Positions 29,493 to 40,371 of a DNA stretch of 64,000 bases are shown here, in pieces. The translations under genes and the position numbers were made by a program. The stretch is from NCBI GenBank assembly GCA_017562135.1, contig QEYB01001046.1, positions 1,178,001 to 1,242,000 of the forward strand, written 5' to 3'. Below the pieces are notes generated by a model, which saw only the letters and a program-made list of their open reading frames with translations, had not been told where the DNA came from and did not search any database. This DNA is from Dipylidium caninum. Its lineage: Eukaryota > Platyhelminthes > Cestoda > Cyclophyllidea > Dipylidiidae. Within the stretch, counting starts at the first letter, position 1; each line of letters opens with the position of its first letter.

Positions 29493-30485
29493 CTGCAAGC
29501 GTGGCGGTAAGAAGACAATAGCTTGGCCGGTTTTACAACCAGTTGACGCTAAGACTTTTTGCCACCCTCGTGAGTCTGAGTAGTGCGTGCGTGGCAAATT
29601 CAACGTCTCTGTTCGCAATTGCATGCGCAGCCGACCTGCTTTTGCCCCTGCATCGCCTAACCATGGTGGCGTGGAACAACTTGCATGTCCCTAAGGGAAG
29701 TTGGGTGCTCTCGGGTGTGTGGAGGCCAAAATTGCTTTAAACGTGAAAGTGTTGCATTCATGTGTGTAAACCTTTACATAACGCAAGAACGCAAAAAAAG
29801 CACGAATCCGCCTTGGTTCGATAAGTGGGGATAAAAAGGGCCGTTGTTTGATGCTATCGTTAAGAATTTAATGGGAGTTAAACAAACCACGGAGCACTCG
29901 GACATTGTTGTGTGCGTTGAGCCTTCAAAGAGTGGATCAGGAATCGAGTCAGTCGCCTAGGTGTGCGCGTGTGTTTATGTGCAGGCCCACGTACCCAGAT
30001 TTGTGATGTTGCCCTAGGAACAGTCAACGTTACCACGGCATCCACACAACCGCGTTGCCTCAGAACATCCTTCCTCACTAATTGATGGAGATTTGGTGCT
30101 TCCTCTGCAAGGAGGGGAGTAACTTCCGAAAAATAATTAAAGGTGATAAGAGGAAATATGCCACATCGTCAAATTCTGTGCGCTGCCGCATTTGGTTATT
30201 TAAAGTTTTTTTTTTAAATACAAGCCTACGACTCAGTGAATAACCTATGATAATAATTCACTATTATCATGTGGTATAAAGAACAAATTTATGGGTATTT
30301 GGATGAAAAAAAAACAAACGAATAGAAGCTATTTTAACTATACTGAAAAATAATAAGTAGTATATTATGATTCATGGTAATTTTCGTCTAGGCTGAGTGA
30401 AATCTGGCCTAAACAACTAAATTCTTACCAGATTTGACTGTTGCCTACAGACTGGTGTAACTTCAATTCTTCAACATAAAACAAA

Positions 30486-30507
30486 AAGTCGCTCGCATAA
30501 GCGACTT
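30486..30507. repeat. Perfect 8-bp inverted repeat
   Basis: AAGTCGCT, six bases, then AGCGACTT. It is followed directly by GG rather than a T run. No function can be assigned. Confidence 0.6.
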
Positions 30508-33500
30508 GGTTAAGTGGCAGTTTGTCTCGCGTGCTCACCGGTAGAAGCAGTGGATGTGAGAATTCAGCATCTAAGGGAAGTATTTTCAGTTAGTCTCGAT
30601 AAATATAAGATAAATGAAGTGTCCGCAAGCTCCACCTTCTGCTCTCGTGTAGCAGGCTTGAGAAGTCCAAAAATACCCTAGCTGATTAGCACCCCAGGGC
30701 CTGAGAAGCCTCTTACTCCCTTATGTGAAAGACGCAGTAAGCACCCCCTCTCGTTGGAATGCAAAGATTACTCTAAAAATGATTGTCTTGACAATGAATC
30801 AACCTCAAAACCTCTACGCGCAATACACCTTTTGATAGAAAAGATATTAATAGACTGGCTTCCGGCGTAAGCGAAAATGTCTGCGCAAGCTCCTTTCCTG
30901 CACTTTGCGCCTTGAGCCAGACCGAGAAAAGTGGATGACCGAAGCGTAGGCATTTTGTGCGTCCCACTGGCACTAACCGCATAGCATTAAAGGTCTGCAC
31001 TAAATAATGGAGCACTGGTAGGAGTATCAAATCTCCGCACTATCTTCTACCCTATAGTTTGCATTTAGGTAGGTCACTATGACGACAAAATTTGTTTTTC
31101 TGTGTGTAGACAAAGAGCAGAATATTCCGTCTTTGTTTGCCCATATTTTTTAATACAAAATTCGCTCTTTTCAAGTGCCCTCTCACCAACGAGTCCGATT
31201 TAATCTATTTTTACCAACTAACCTTGCAGGTAGTCACAGCGACAACAGCATGAATGGCAAAGCAAGCATTTGATACCCTCCGGTTGTGTATTTGTGGGCA
31301 ACCCCTCAGGCAAATCACATGACATGGGGAAAAGGAAAGGGGGGGAGGACAGCCTGAGGCCTGTGAGGAGAGCACACACCCCCCAACTAGCCCGGATCTC
31401 AGGCGTGGGAGACGATGCAGAATCCGTTTGTTACTGAGTCAGGAAGGACGCCGTGAGAAGGATCTGCGGAAAGTCATAATGCCAAAATGTGTAGTGAACC
31501 CAGTGGGTTTCGTCAGTTCACTTTCCCTGACGGCGGAGGTTTTTCCCCCACTTTTTCCCACTTTCCGTTTGATGTGATCATTTGAAAGTGTAAACGTATG
31601 TAATAAGAGAATATCACACCGTCAAGACGCCATGGGGTCCCGTCAGCTCTCCATTTCGTCAAATCAGGACGAAACTAACTCGGGACCAGCGGGTGAGGGA
31701 TTCGTTCGGAACAAGAGAGACTAGTTTTGAGTTCTAAAGCTCCGAGTCTGTGGGTATCTACTGTCCTTGTCGGGATATGCTTGTGTCAGCTCGGCATCTG
31801 CATGTGGGAATCACTTTCGTTGAGTAGAATGCTTTGTCGCCATGAAATCATGGCCAACTGTGAAGGGCTAATAGAAGGGTCATTGACTCAGATCGTGGAT
31901 GTTCGTAAGAACGTGCGTTTACTAGCTTTGAAAAGGCTGAGAGGTAGTTCGCCATAGGTATTTCTTTTCATTAACTCTGCTCTGCCACGCAAATACCCCA
32001 TCGAATGATTACTGAACTGCCGGGGACACGACCACGTCAGTGGGAACGCACCCCCCCCCTTGAAGGCGACTCACGTTTAAGTTTTTGACGGTGAGTCTGT
32101 GGGAAGTGCTGAACCACAACAACGGTTACTACGGAAGAACTGAAGCAACAAGTGGTGAGTCGTTTTATGTAGAAGGTTGCGTGTTAATGAGTTCAGGCTT
32201 TCATGAGTTGCTCTGCGGTCAGTCCTGCGTGTGGCAACCTCCTCGCGACGGACCCGCGCCCGTCCCTGATGGGGGCGACGGGTGAGGCGAGGTGTGCCGA
32301 GAGCTGCCAATGTACCGATGCCGACGGCATTGTGCAACATTGTAACACCGCCATTGTGTGGGCAGACGTGCAGCCTCAAACACACAAGTTGCCGTCTCGG
32401 GCAGGGTTGAGCACTCCGCCCCCACCGCGGCAGGCGGGAGCGAAGGGTGCCGACTGGCTGGCGCAAAAAGAAGGCGGATGAATGAAGGTGCCGTCGGCGG
32501 ATTTTAACTGCCTCCGCTATGCCCCAAATCCAGGCCACTGTCGGAGGCGGCCAGGGTCTCTTTCGTGCAGACCAACTCCGTATGGGGGAGCATGCGTGAC
32601 CAAGTCCATAAGGCGACGATTTGAACTGTGTACACTGAATGCCGCAGAGGACTTGGCAAGTGAAAAATTGCTCTGTAAGCGAATAATAAGGTGCTCCAAA
32701 ATGTTAAACCTACTTGCTTGATGCCCCCAGCTGCGGCAGAGGGGAAATTTCTCGGCAAGTAAAGAGAGAAGTCTTTGTCTGCCCGAGAAAGCCGACGACG
32801 AAGCGACCGAAATGTTTATGAGTATGTAGCATGTCCAATTCCCTCCTCGACAGGTCAGGGGAAGGAGTCCTCCTGGTGAGATGTTTTGCCTCTTTTCTCC
32901 AAATTATAGACAAAGTGGCCGTGCAAGGAAGGGAAGAACATTGCGGGTTGAGGCTGTCACAAGGCAAAGAACAACGGTTAGGTCCGAAGTGAACTCTTAC
33001 GAGTCAGTTGAAGAGGCAGACGTCAGTGGAGCAAATTATGGCTTCATCCAGGAACATAAGAATCCCACCGGCCACATTCCAGACCGCTGAGATCCCCGAT
33101 TCCTCCCTCCTCGCTCCGCAACCTTTGCCGGGAAGTCACTTGAAATAGAAGCGAGGAAATGGAGAGCACGAGGCCGCCCGATGCGACGAATAGATTAGTG
33201 CGATTGCAGAGCCCCCAATTTCTCCCTCCTCTAGCCGTCGGAATGACTGGGCTGACGGTTTTCGGGACGAGAGCGGCCAAATCGAGACGTCCGCGTAAGT
33301 GAGTGTTCACCTCAAAACACCCCAGTCTACCGCAGCTCAGGGCGCAGGACTGCAGTCCGGTGGGAGTTGTGTGGAAGGAGAACCACTGCGGGGGCGCGCG
33401 AAGACAACAGGGAAGGTGTGCCCCTGCAAGCATCGCGATGGTCGACCGGACACTAATATGGGGACAGAGTTTTAGCAAGTCTGCTGTCCCCCGGTAAAAC

Positions 33501-34278
33501 GTATCTGCTTGGAAATGTGGCTTTTCTCGCCGGACTGCGTTGGCGTAACTGGGCTTGTCATACCACGGAATTTCAATTACTAAGTGGGAAGGACTGCGCT
33601 CCCAGTTTTCATCTAATTTCAACTGGGTGTGACTGAAAACACACTGGGAGACCATCTGCCGACGAAAAATTACAGGGAGGTGTTAAGTGGAGGTGTGTGC
33701 CCTCTTAATAGCAATATTTTCGAGTGGAGAAAACTCCCAGAAAAACTTGCCACTTCGTCTGACCGCATTAGTCTGACTCACGGACAGTTGCTTTTTCCCG
33801 AATGCACACCAGTATTCCCCCGCTGGACACGGGGTTTTCAAACCGGCGGAGGCAGTGCGCAGCTTCCATTGTACCGCCGATGGACAGTAGCCGGGCTCCG
33901 TGGACACCCTCGGCTACAACGTGCGGTGTAATCGTGGGGTGGACGAGAGGGTGGCCGGTGGAGGGGCACAGAACGACTTTGGTGGGGGAATGTGGCAAAG
34001 CTGATGGATGCCGCGGAGTGCAGATTGTCCGACAAGCTGCCAGTGGCGGCAAGTGGGAGGTTGGGCGAATTAATTCTGGCCACATGCGAAATGGATTTTG
34101 GCGGTTGTCCACCCTCACGGCGGACTTAGCCCACTGGGAGAATTGCGCCCGGCTACTTTTCAAAATACAGCTTTAATTGGGCGCGTAAAGCTGGACTCTG
34201 CGTTTGAGTTGCAGAGGGTCGTCACTACGTATAATTTTATATGTACGCGGCGGCCTGAAGCGTCTCCCATCCTCAAAT

Positions 34279-34360
34279 GGGGGGGGGGGGGGGGGAAATG
34301 CGTCAGACAATGCCCACCCGCCTACCCACCCACCTACCCACACACATACACACACACAGA
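34279..34360 (+). repeat. G17 run followed by CA-rich microsatellite
   Basis: A homopolymer of 17 G (34279-34295) is followed within 45 bp by ACCCACC- and CA-type repeats. Confidence 0.8.
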
Positions 34361-34971
34361 GCCTCATCAACCGGCCATTTTGGGTGTTACAGCGAGTGTG
34401 TCCGCACCGGCGAGATTGCATTTCCGTATTTGCCGTGACGGTTACTTTTGCCTCAAATGACAAATTTGACTTATCGAATTTTGGAAAAAAATAGTCAGCG
34501 CCCGCAGTTGGAACTCGAAAGTGGAAAAAAGTGGAACGAAAGCCTTTTCCCCTGCCACATTTAAAAGGCAAATCTGAAGATTCCGAAAAACGGGCTACCG
34601 GAATTTATACGCTCGTCGAGGCGTTGAAAGCGATTCTTCGACGAATCCACTGTAGACTGAGTATTTAACTGGAAGCCGTTGGAAACTCAGGTAAGGTCTG
34701 GCACGCTAAGACAATGGAACAACGTCTCTGGCAAGGCCAAAACCTAAGACGGGGCATTTCAGAAGGCGCATTCCTCTCCTCCAACGGTTAGTGAACGCAG
34801 AATCGCGGCTGGTCTGCCCTCCAAGCCAAATCTCCGTCACACGAGCTCATCGTGTTGAAATCGGGAAGTGACGGGGACATTTCGCGCAGTGCCCCAAGCG
34901 GATGGACATCAGCAACACTTTTTATTCATTGGCCCAGTTGTGACATGGCGGGGACAACGTCAACGGGACTG

Positions 34972-34989
34972 CTTGTAAGAACTTACAAG
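34972..34989. repeat. Near-palindrome CTTGTAAG-AA-CTTACAAG
   Basis: There are two perfect 8-bp arms separated by AA. It is isolated, with no flanking element recognised. Confidence 0.6.
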
Positions 34990-35169
34990 TAAAAGTGGGG
35001 GAATTTAGCACCTTCGTAGAGTGGGAACTCCAATGAATTTCAACATTTTACTCTTAACTTAGAAATGAACTTGCTTTGTTTTTTTTCCAGTTCACCTATA
35101 GATTAGCATTATAATTTTCAGTAACCATCAGTAAAAGCGCGATTGGCGTTTGGACTTGCCCAGATTCAC

Positions 35170-35311
35170 CTCCGTATACTTTCAGCTCCGATGGACTCGA
35201 CTTCTTTGGCGTCGACATCTCCTCGCCGCCGAAGTCGAGCTTGACGAAGACGGCGGCGCAGCCCGGCAGGAAGTGCTTATTTCGGGGTTCGGTTGAGAGA
35301 AAGCAGCCGCG
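35170..35311 (-). CDS. Candidate exon of unknown gene
   Basis: The open stretch RGCFLSTEPRNKHFLPGCAA continues to PSELKVYG between a CGCCCTTAG acceptor and a GAG|GTGAAT donor. It has balanced, protein-like composition and no low complexity. I do not recognise the family. It could be an exon of an unlisted minus-strand gene, an upstream CEP135 exon, or chance. Confidence 0.3.
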
Positions 35312-36429
35312 CTAAGGGCGGATGACAGAATTCAAGGGTCAACTCAACTGGGCAGCCGCTCGAGAGGGGAAAACCGCCACAAGGTGTTCGTGATAGCATT
35401 CAGAGTGTCCACCTATAAGAGTCGGAGGTGACAAAGCGGGATTGAAACTGCGTTTGGTTCCACCTTTCATACAAATGCTGGTGCGACTACTGTGTAACGT
35501 CTTCGAGGGGAGGCGTCTGCCTAGCAGAGTCCACAGTGCTCGGTCAAAGTGATTCCACTCTGAGCCAGCGACGTCGGGAGGCCTCGGTGGGGAAGGAGGG
35601 GGCGTAATTTTGCCTTTCAACTTCACCAATGTCGACGGCGACTTTGCGATCTGTCGGACATGCGAGGGGTTCCAGTGCGGAGTCGAAGGTCTATCCGATG
35701 GCCGCCTGTCAAGGTGCAGTCAGGACGGACACGTCCGCCGAGCTGACGTCCCTTTTCAATGACGCCTCGGACATCGCCAGCGGTCGCCAAGTGACTTGTT
35801 GGACTCCTTTAAGCAGTCCGCCAACATAATGCCCCAAAGTCGGTGTCTATGGCACCTGCTTTTTCCATCACAAAATGGTTTCCTGCTGGATGGTAGGCAG
35901 CTTCATCCTCCCTCCCACATCAACGACCTTCAACGGCAACGGCGACACGAACGCCAAGAGAGGCGAGTGGTGTGACAGACGTGGTGGACATGGCTTCAAC
36001 CGGGCCGTAGCATAACAGCGCTAAAGTCTCTTTGCCGTGGAGCGGTTGTCAGGTGTGAAAAGAAACTTATGCGAAGGAACAACCAGCTGCATTACTGCGC
36101 CTTGATAACGCAAGACGACGCCATAAAACTTCTATTCCTGTCGACAAATTAAATGACTTTTCCACAACAAGACATCTGCGCCACATCCTCCCCATTCGCC
36201 TAATATTTCTCCGACCGATTGTTTCCCTTTTCGTGATTACGACGTGTTTTTGAGGGGGACGTAAAAAGTACACCAACCACAATGAAGGCATAAAGACTTC
36301 GGGACGTTTATTAGCTCTAAAATGAAGACTTTTTAAAAAAAGACATATACGACTTCTTCAGTCGTTGGCAGAAACGTCGCAACGCCATTGGAAATTATTT
36401 CGGTTGAAAATAAAAAATGGGTGAGGGGA

Positions 36430-36486
36430 CAAAATTGCGCTTTTCATTTTCTGCTTAAATTCAACGCCTGTTTCAGGGTTTCCAAG
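36430..36486 (-). repeat. Dispersed repeat fragment, copy 2
   Basis: This is the counterpart of 16521-16578, about 75-80% similar by eye with one small gap. Confidence 0.45.
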
Positions 36487-38285
36487 CGTGATATTTCGCA
36501 CTCAAGACGAGAGAACGAGAAACGACAGTTCCATGTCTTACTTGCTCCTGTCAGCCTGTCCGTCAGTGGCGAGGCTGACGCACTTGGCCGACGGCGACTT
36601 TGACGAGGTCTGGGGGCCAGAGAAAATGGCAAGTGGGGCGCCGGAGACCATGCGAGGCGCGCGAGGCAGCTTTCAGCCGGTGCAGACAAATTCTCACCGA
36701 ATTGGTGAATGGTGATTGCAGACGAAAAGTGGAAGCGGATGGAAAAGACGGTGGCAGTCAGCAGTGCAGACTTCACGAGAATGGGGAGCTTTGCCCTCAC
36801 CACCCCTGGTGCCTCTCAGAGTTTATTCTTCGGGGACGAGAGTCAACCTTTCATCAATGCTAACTCGATCCGCGCCACGGTGTTCGTCGGTTACAAGACC
36901 GACTTGCTGGCAGCCTTCTTCTGCTGACCGCCACAGGCTTATATATTAGCGTGCAACACCATCAGGGCTTGGTGAAAATGAGAGCAGCTCCGCTCGGGCC
37001 GCGTGAGCGCCGCCGACTCACCGACCGGGGACAATGCAGTGTCCCAAGCCAACTGACGAGTGCAACCTGCGCCTAAACCTCCGTTTGTCCTCCTCTTCAT
37101 CTCTCAGCGGTATTAAAGTCCACTGAAAGTATGTCCACAGCGATGCCGAGCGCGACTACACGGAAATTGTCTGCCACGACCTTAAGAGTAGAAATGACCA
37201 CTTCACTCACTCTTAACACTGGCGTCAGGTTAATGGATTTAATGGTGGGCGGAGAGAAGGCGGAGACGAGGCTTCTTACAGCGCCTCCCCAAATGCCCAT
37301 AGTCATCTGAACTGTACCTTAAAACTGTCTCCAACACGCTGTTTCGGAGGTTCGTGCTGCGGCGCCTGGGCAGCCTTTTCGCTCTCCTCGGCCTCGCATT
37401 CCCGGGATCACTTTGCGTTAGTTTGGGGCGCTTTCAAAGGAGACGTGACCGGCCTCCAACTCGCCAGGGGAAACGGCCTCGACTACAGCCGCTTATGGAA
37501 CCGGCTGAGGGGCGAAATATCATCATTCTGCCAAAAAAACTATTCAAGATGCAACGTTCCTACTCAGGGGACACAGTTCTTGTAATGGACGTGATTTGGT
37601 GGAATTCGACGTCAGTCCACTCGGCGTTAGGACGCATTCTGCCCGGCGGACATGGCTGCAGAAGTGTTTGCGCGACTGAATTCGGATGGCCAACTTACGG
37701 CAGCGGAAAAGGCAAAGTGAGCTCGGTCACCGCCAGCTTCGAAGTTGACAGGAGAGGTTTTTAAGCGGAATGACATTTGATCGCAGGGACTTCTTCCAAC
37801 TCGCTCCTCGAGAGTGTAGCACCAGTTTGTACGCTTTAAAGGCCGCGAGTTCACGCGGATGCGGGCAACTGTGGAATACGCCCGAGGAGGTTGAACTCTT
37901 ACCTCGGATGGCCTAATTACGCCTGGCAGAGAGTCTTGCATGAGCGCATTTGAGTCTGGCAACATCTTGTCCGAATTAGGTTTCTCGGAAAGTTTATGGA
38001 TCCTACTGCTCGAAATCATATCTTCTCAATTATTTGCTGCGGAGTAAATGCGCCTTTGATGGGGGCGAAGTGAGGCAGTCGCTGGCCAAAACACAGGGGA
38101 AAGTGGAGAAATATGGGAAAAGTGGGAGCAAAACTTTCCAAACGCCCGCATAACGCGCAGTGACGGCACACTCCTTGAATTGCAAACCAACACATCGCCA
38201 GGGGCAGTGTAGGAGTTTTGAAAAATAGCGTTCGGCTCAAGTCTGCCAACAAAGTTTGCTTTGAAATAGACGGTTCTGCGGCTAC

Positions 38286-38488
38286 CCGTCACTCTGTCGA
38301 GGGGAATTTTCACCGGGCATAGGCGTGGAGTGGGCAGTGCAATAGTCGTTGAAATGCCTCTCCGCCTCGTCTTCACCACCATCCAGCGTGTTAGCAGCTC
38401 GGCCAACCTGCGCAAGGTGCCAGCGCCCAGGACCGGCAGCGTCTGGGGGGGCTACGACCACGGGCTTGTGACAACTCGGGAGCGCCGC
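38286..38488 (-). CDS. Candidate exon of unknown gene
   Basis: After the acceptor GCCGCGAATAG the frame reads AALPSCHKPVVVAPPDAAGP, then GRWHLAQVGRAANTLDGGED to RQSDG, followed by GG|GTAGCC or a TAG stop. The DNA is very GC-rich, which lengthens random ORFs, and another frame is also open here. Confidence 0.22.
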
Positions 38489-39854
38489 CTATTCGCGGCA
38501 CAGGCAAAGCGGGGCACAAGAGGAAGTCGGCGACAACCGACTTTGCGAGAGGTGGTTTCGCGGCTGCCGACACGTTAGTCGGGGCTGCAGAGGCGCCCGG
38601 GGCCCGTAACCAGCGGCAGGAGACGCCGCCGGAGCGTGAGGAGCTTCAGCACCGACTCAGTGTGGTCTACTTTATCATCTTAAGAATTTGGAATCACCAT
38701 TGCAGCCGAGGAAGCACAGTAAACAGGAACACTTCTACAACTTCATAATTAACTGGACTCATCATGAGTCATAAAAGGAAGTCTGTTTGAACAAGTTGTA
38801 ATTTATGGACTGTAGAACCGAACAGAATGCTCTTTTCCCACCTATTTTATGAGCCAGTCGGGAGTGACAGTGACTGCGCAGGAGTATTTCGATAAGGAAA
38901 TGTTACCCAGCACGACGGTCGTCTGAAGTCGGAGACGCATGGACGAGGACTTGCGTCCTTCTCCCAGGTTAGTGGGAAAAGTTGTTTATTTGGAGTGGTG
39001 GGGAAGGGACGTGAGTCACATTTGTGGGCTAATGACTTCCCCCCAAGGAAGACGCTTCTGCCCCCGCCCGCCCCACCGTGTCCCCGATGACCTCGCCACC
39101 GTCTGCACGCTGAGGCGTTTGTCACACCCAAGACCCTGAAGCTGGCAAACTACAGCTTCAAGTTAATAAGCCACCACACGCTGCGCCGATGTGCTGCCAT
39201 TAACCCGGTTTTCTGTTGTCACTTGTGGAATCCACACTGAGGATCCATTAGGTTTGTCGTGCACCGCCGTCGGCGAGCCATTAAATACTTGTCACCTTAA
39301 CAAAGTATGTCTTCTCTTACTGTGCGAAGGTGGATCTCTGAAACGCACCCGAATCCCCCTAACAACCACCCGCTGCTCCGCGAATGGCACACCGGGCGAT
39401 AAGAAATGCGGGCCAATTCGCACAATGAGGGGATTGAAATGGAAGCAGGCGGGACATCGTTCGACTGCTTGAAGCAAAGATATGGCAGCGCAAGGAGGCA
39501 AAGCACGACCGATGAGTTGGGAGCTAAGCGCCAAGTGAATCGGTTGTGGGGAGGACCGGGAGTTTGTTCACCGTTTGTCCCAAATCTGCATTTTGACCTT
39601 CAGTAAGGAATAAATTATTATTTCAGCACATCCGAGAGGTTGTCGTTTTTCCTGATCTACAAAGTAAAATAGGACGAAAGCGGTGTTTTAACTGAGCCAT
39701 CGTAAGTAAAGACCAAGAAATGGCGCTTATCAGAATTTCTCACAGTAGGCGAGAGGAGGCATTTATCACGCAGCGGCCACTGCTAAAGGTATGGGAATAT
39801 TTGAATTGTGGAAAATGCACCTCTGCGAGGGAATGGAGCCAGTCTTTGTGTTCT

Positions 39855-40117
39855 TCGCCCTCTCCTCCTCCTCCTCCTCCTCCTCCTCCTTTTTCTTCTT
39901 CTGCTTCAGCCCCAGGCATCTGTGCCCAGCCAGCCAATCAGCGGCGGTGAGTTATAATTGGCCAAGTCGTGTGTCACGCTATAACCGCTGGGAAACACCA
40001 CCTCCAGCACGAAACGTTCATGTGTACATACACACGCACACGCACACACACACGCACACATATACACACACACAGAGGGGGAGAGGGAGGGAGAGAGAGA
40101 GAGAGAGACGGCGAGAG

Positions 40118-40154
<37 letters not shown>

Positions 40155-40280
40155 ATGACGGCCACCTTGTTGGTTTGTGTGAACTTGACGCATTAAAAAC
40201 ACCCTTCCACTCCCTCCTTCCAAGCCCAATTTGGATTTAATTGCAGCAGTAGCAGCAGCAGCGAGGCCTCGCTATGCATC
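39855..40280 (+). repeat. Microsatellite cluster upstream of the ELK start codon
   Basis: Successive simple repeats are TCC-type (about 39861-39895), CA/CG-type (about 40020-40075), GA-type (about 40076-40150) and CAG-type (about 40245-40263). They end about 30 bp before the ATG at 40296, so they probably lie in the promoter or 5' UTR of the channel. Confidence 0.85.
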
Positions 40281-40295
40281 AGTGAAGTTAACAGT

Positions 40296-40371
40296 ATGCC
40301 GCAGAGAAAGGGACTACTTGCTCCGCAAAATACATTCCTCGACACCATCGCAACGCGATTCGATGGCACTC
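40296..40371 (+). CDS. elk: ELK exon 1 (PAS-cap)
   Basis: The exon encodes [20 protein letters not shown] and then RFDGT, nearly identical to vertebrate KCNH4/8. Donor CGTAAGTG, phase 1. The join to exon 2 gives [12 protein letters not shown], as in the family. Confidence 0.95.

Larger units (their letters stand above)
29493..40295. other. 10.8 kb without a confirmed gene, between CEP135 and the ELK channel
   Basis: Both flanking genes point away from this region, so it should hold the missing CEP135 5' exons and the 5' UTR and promoter of the channel. No CEP135 N-terminal motif was found. It contains a hairpin at 30486-30507, an inverted repeat at about 34972-34989, a G17 run with CA repeats at 34279-34360, two splice-flanked candidate minus-strand exons (35.2 and 38.3 kb) and dense microsatellites near 40.1 kb. 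Confidence 0.5.

Noticed and set aside
30486..30507. Bacterial-type terminator
   Set aside because: The stem has no following T run, and the context is a eukaryotic genome.
33044..33655. 203-codon ATG-initiated ORF on the minus strand
   Set aside because: No domain, unremarkable composition, other frames nearby also open, and a frame of this length can arise by chance in GC-rich DNA.
40020..40150. Coding reading of the CA/GA repeats
   Set aside because: The open frames here are simple-repeat translations (Thr-His, Arg-Glu) with no conserved sequence.
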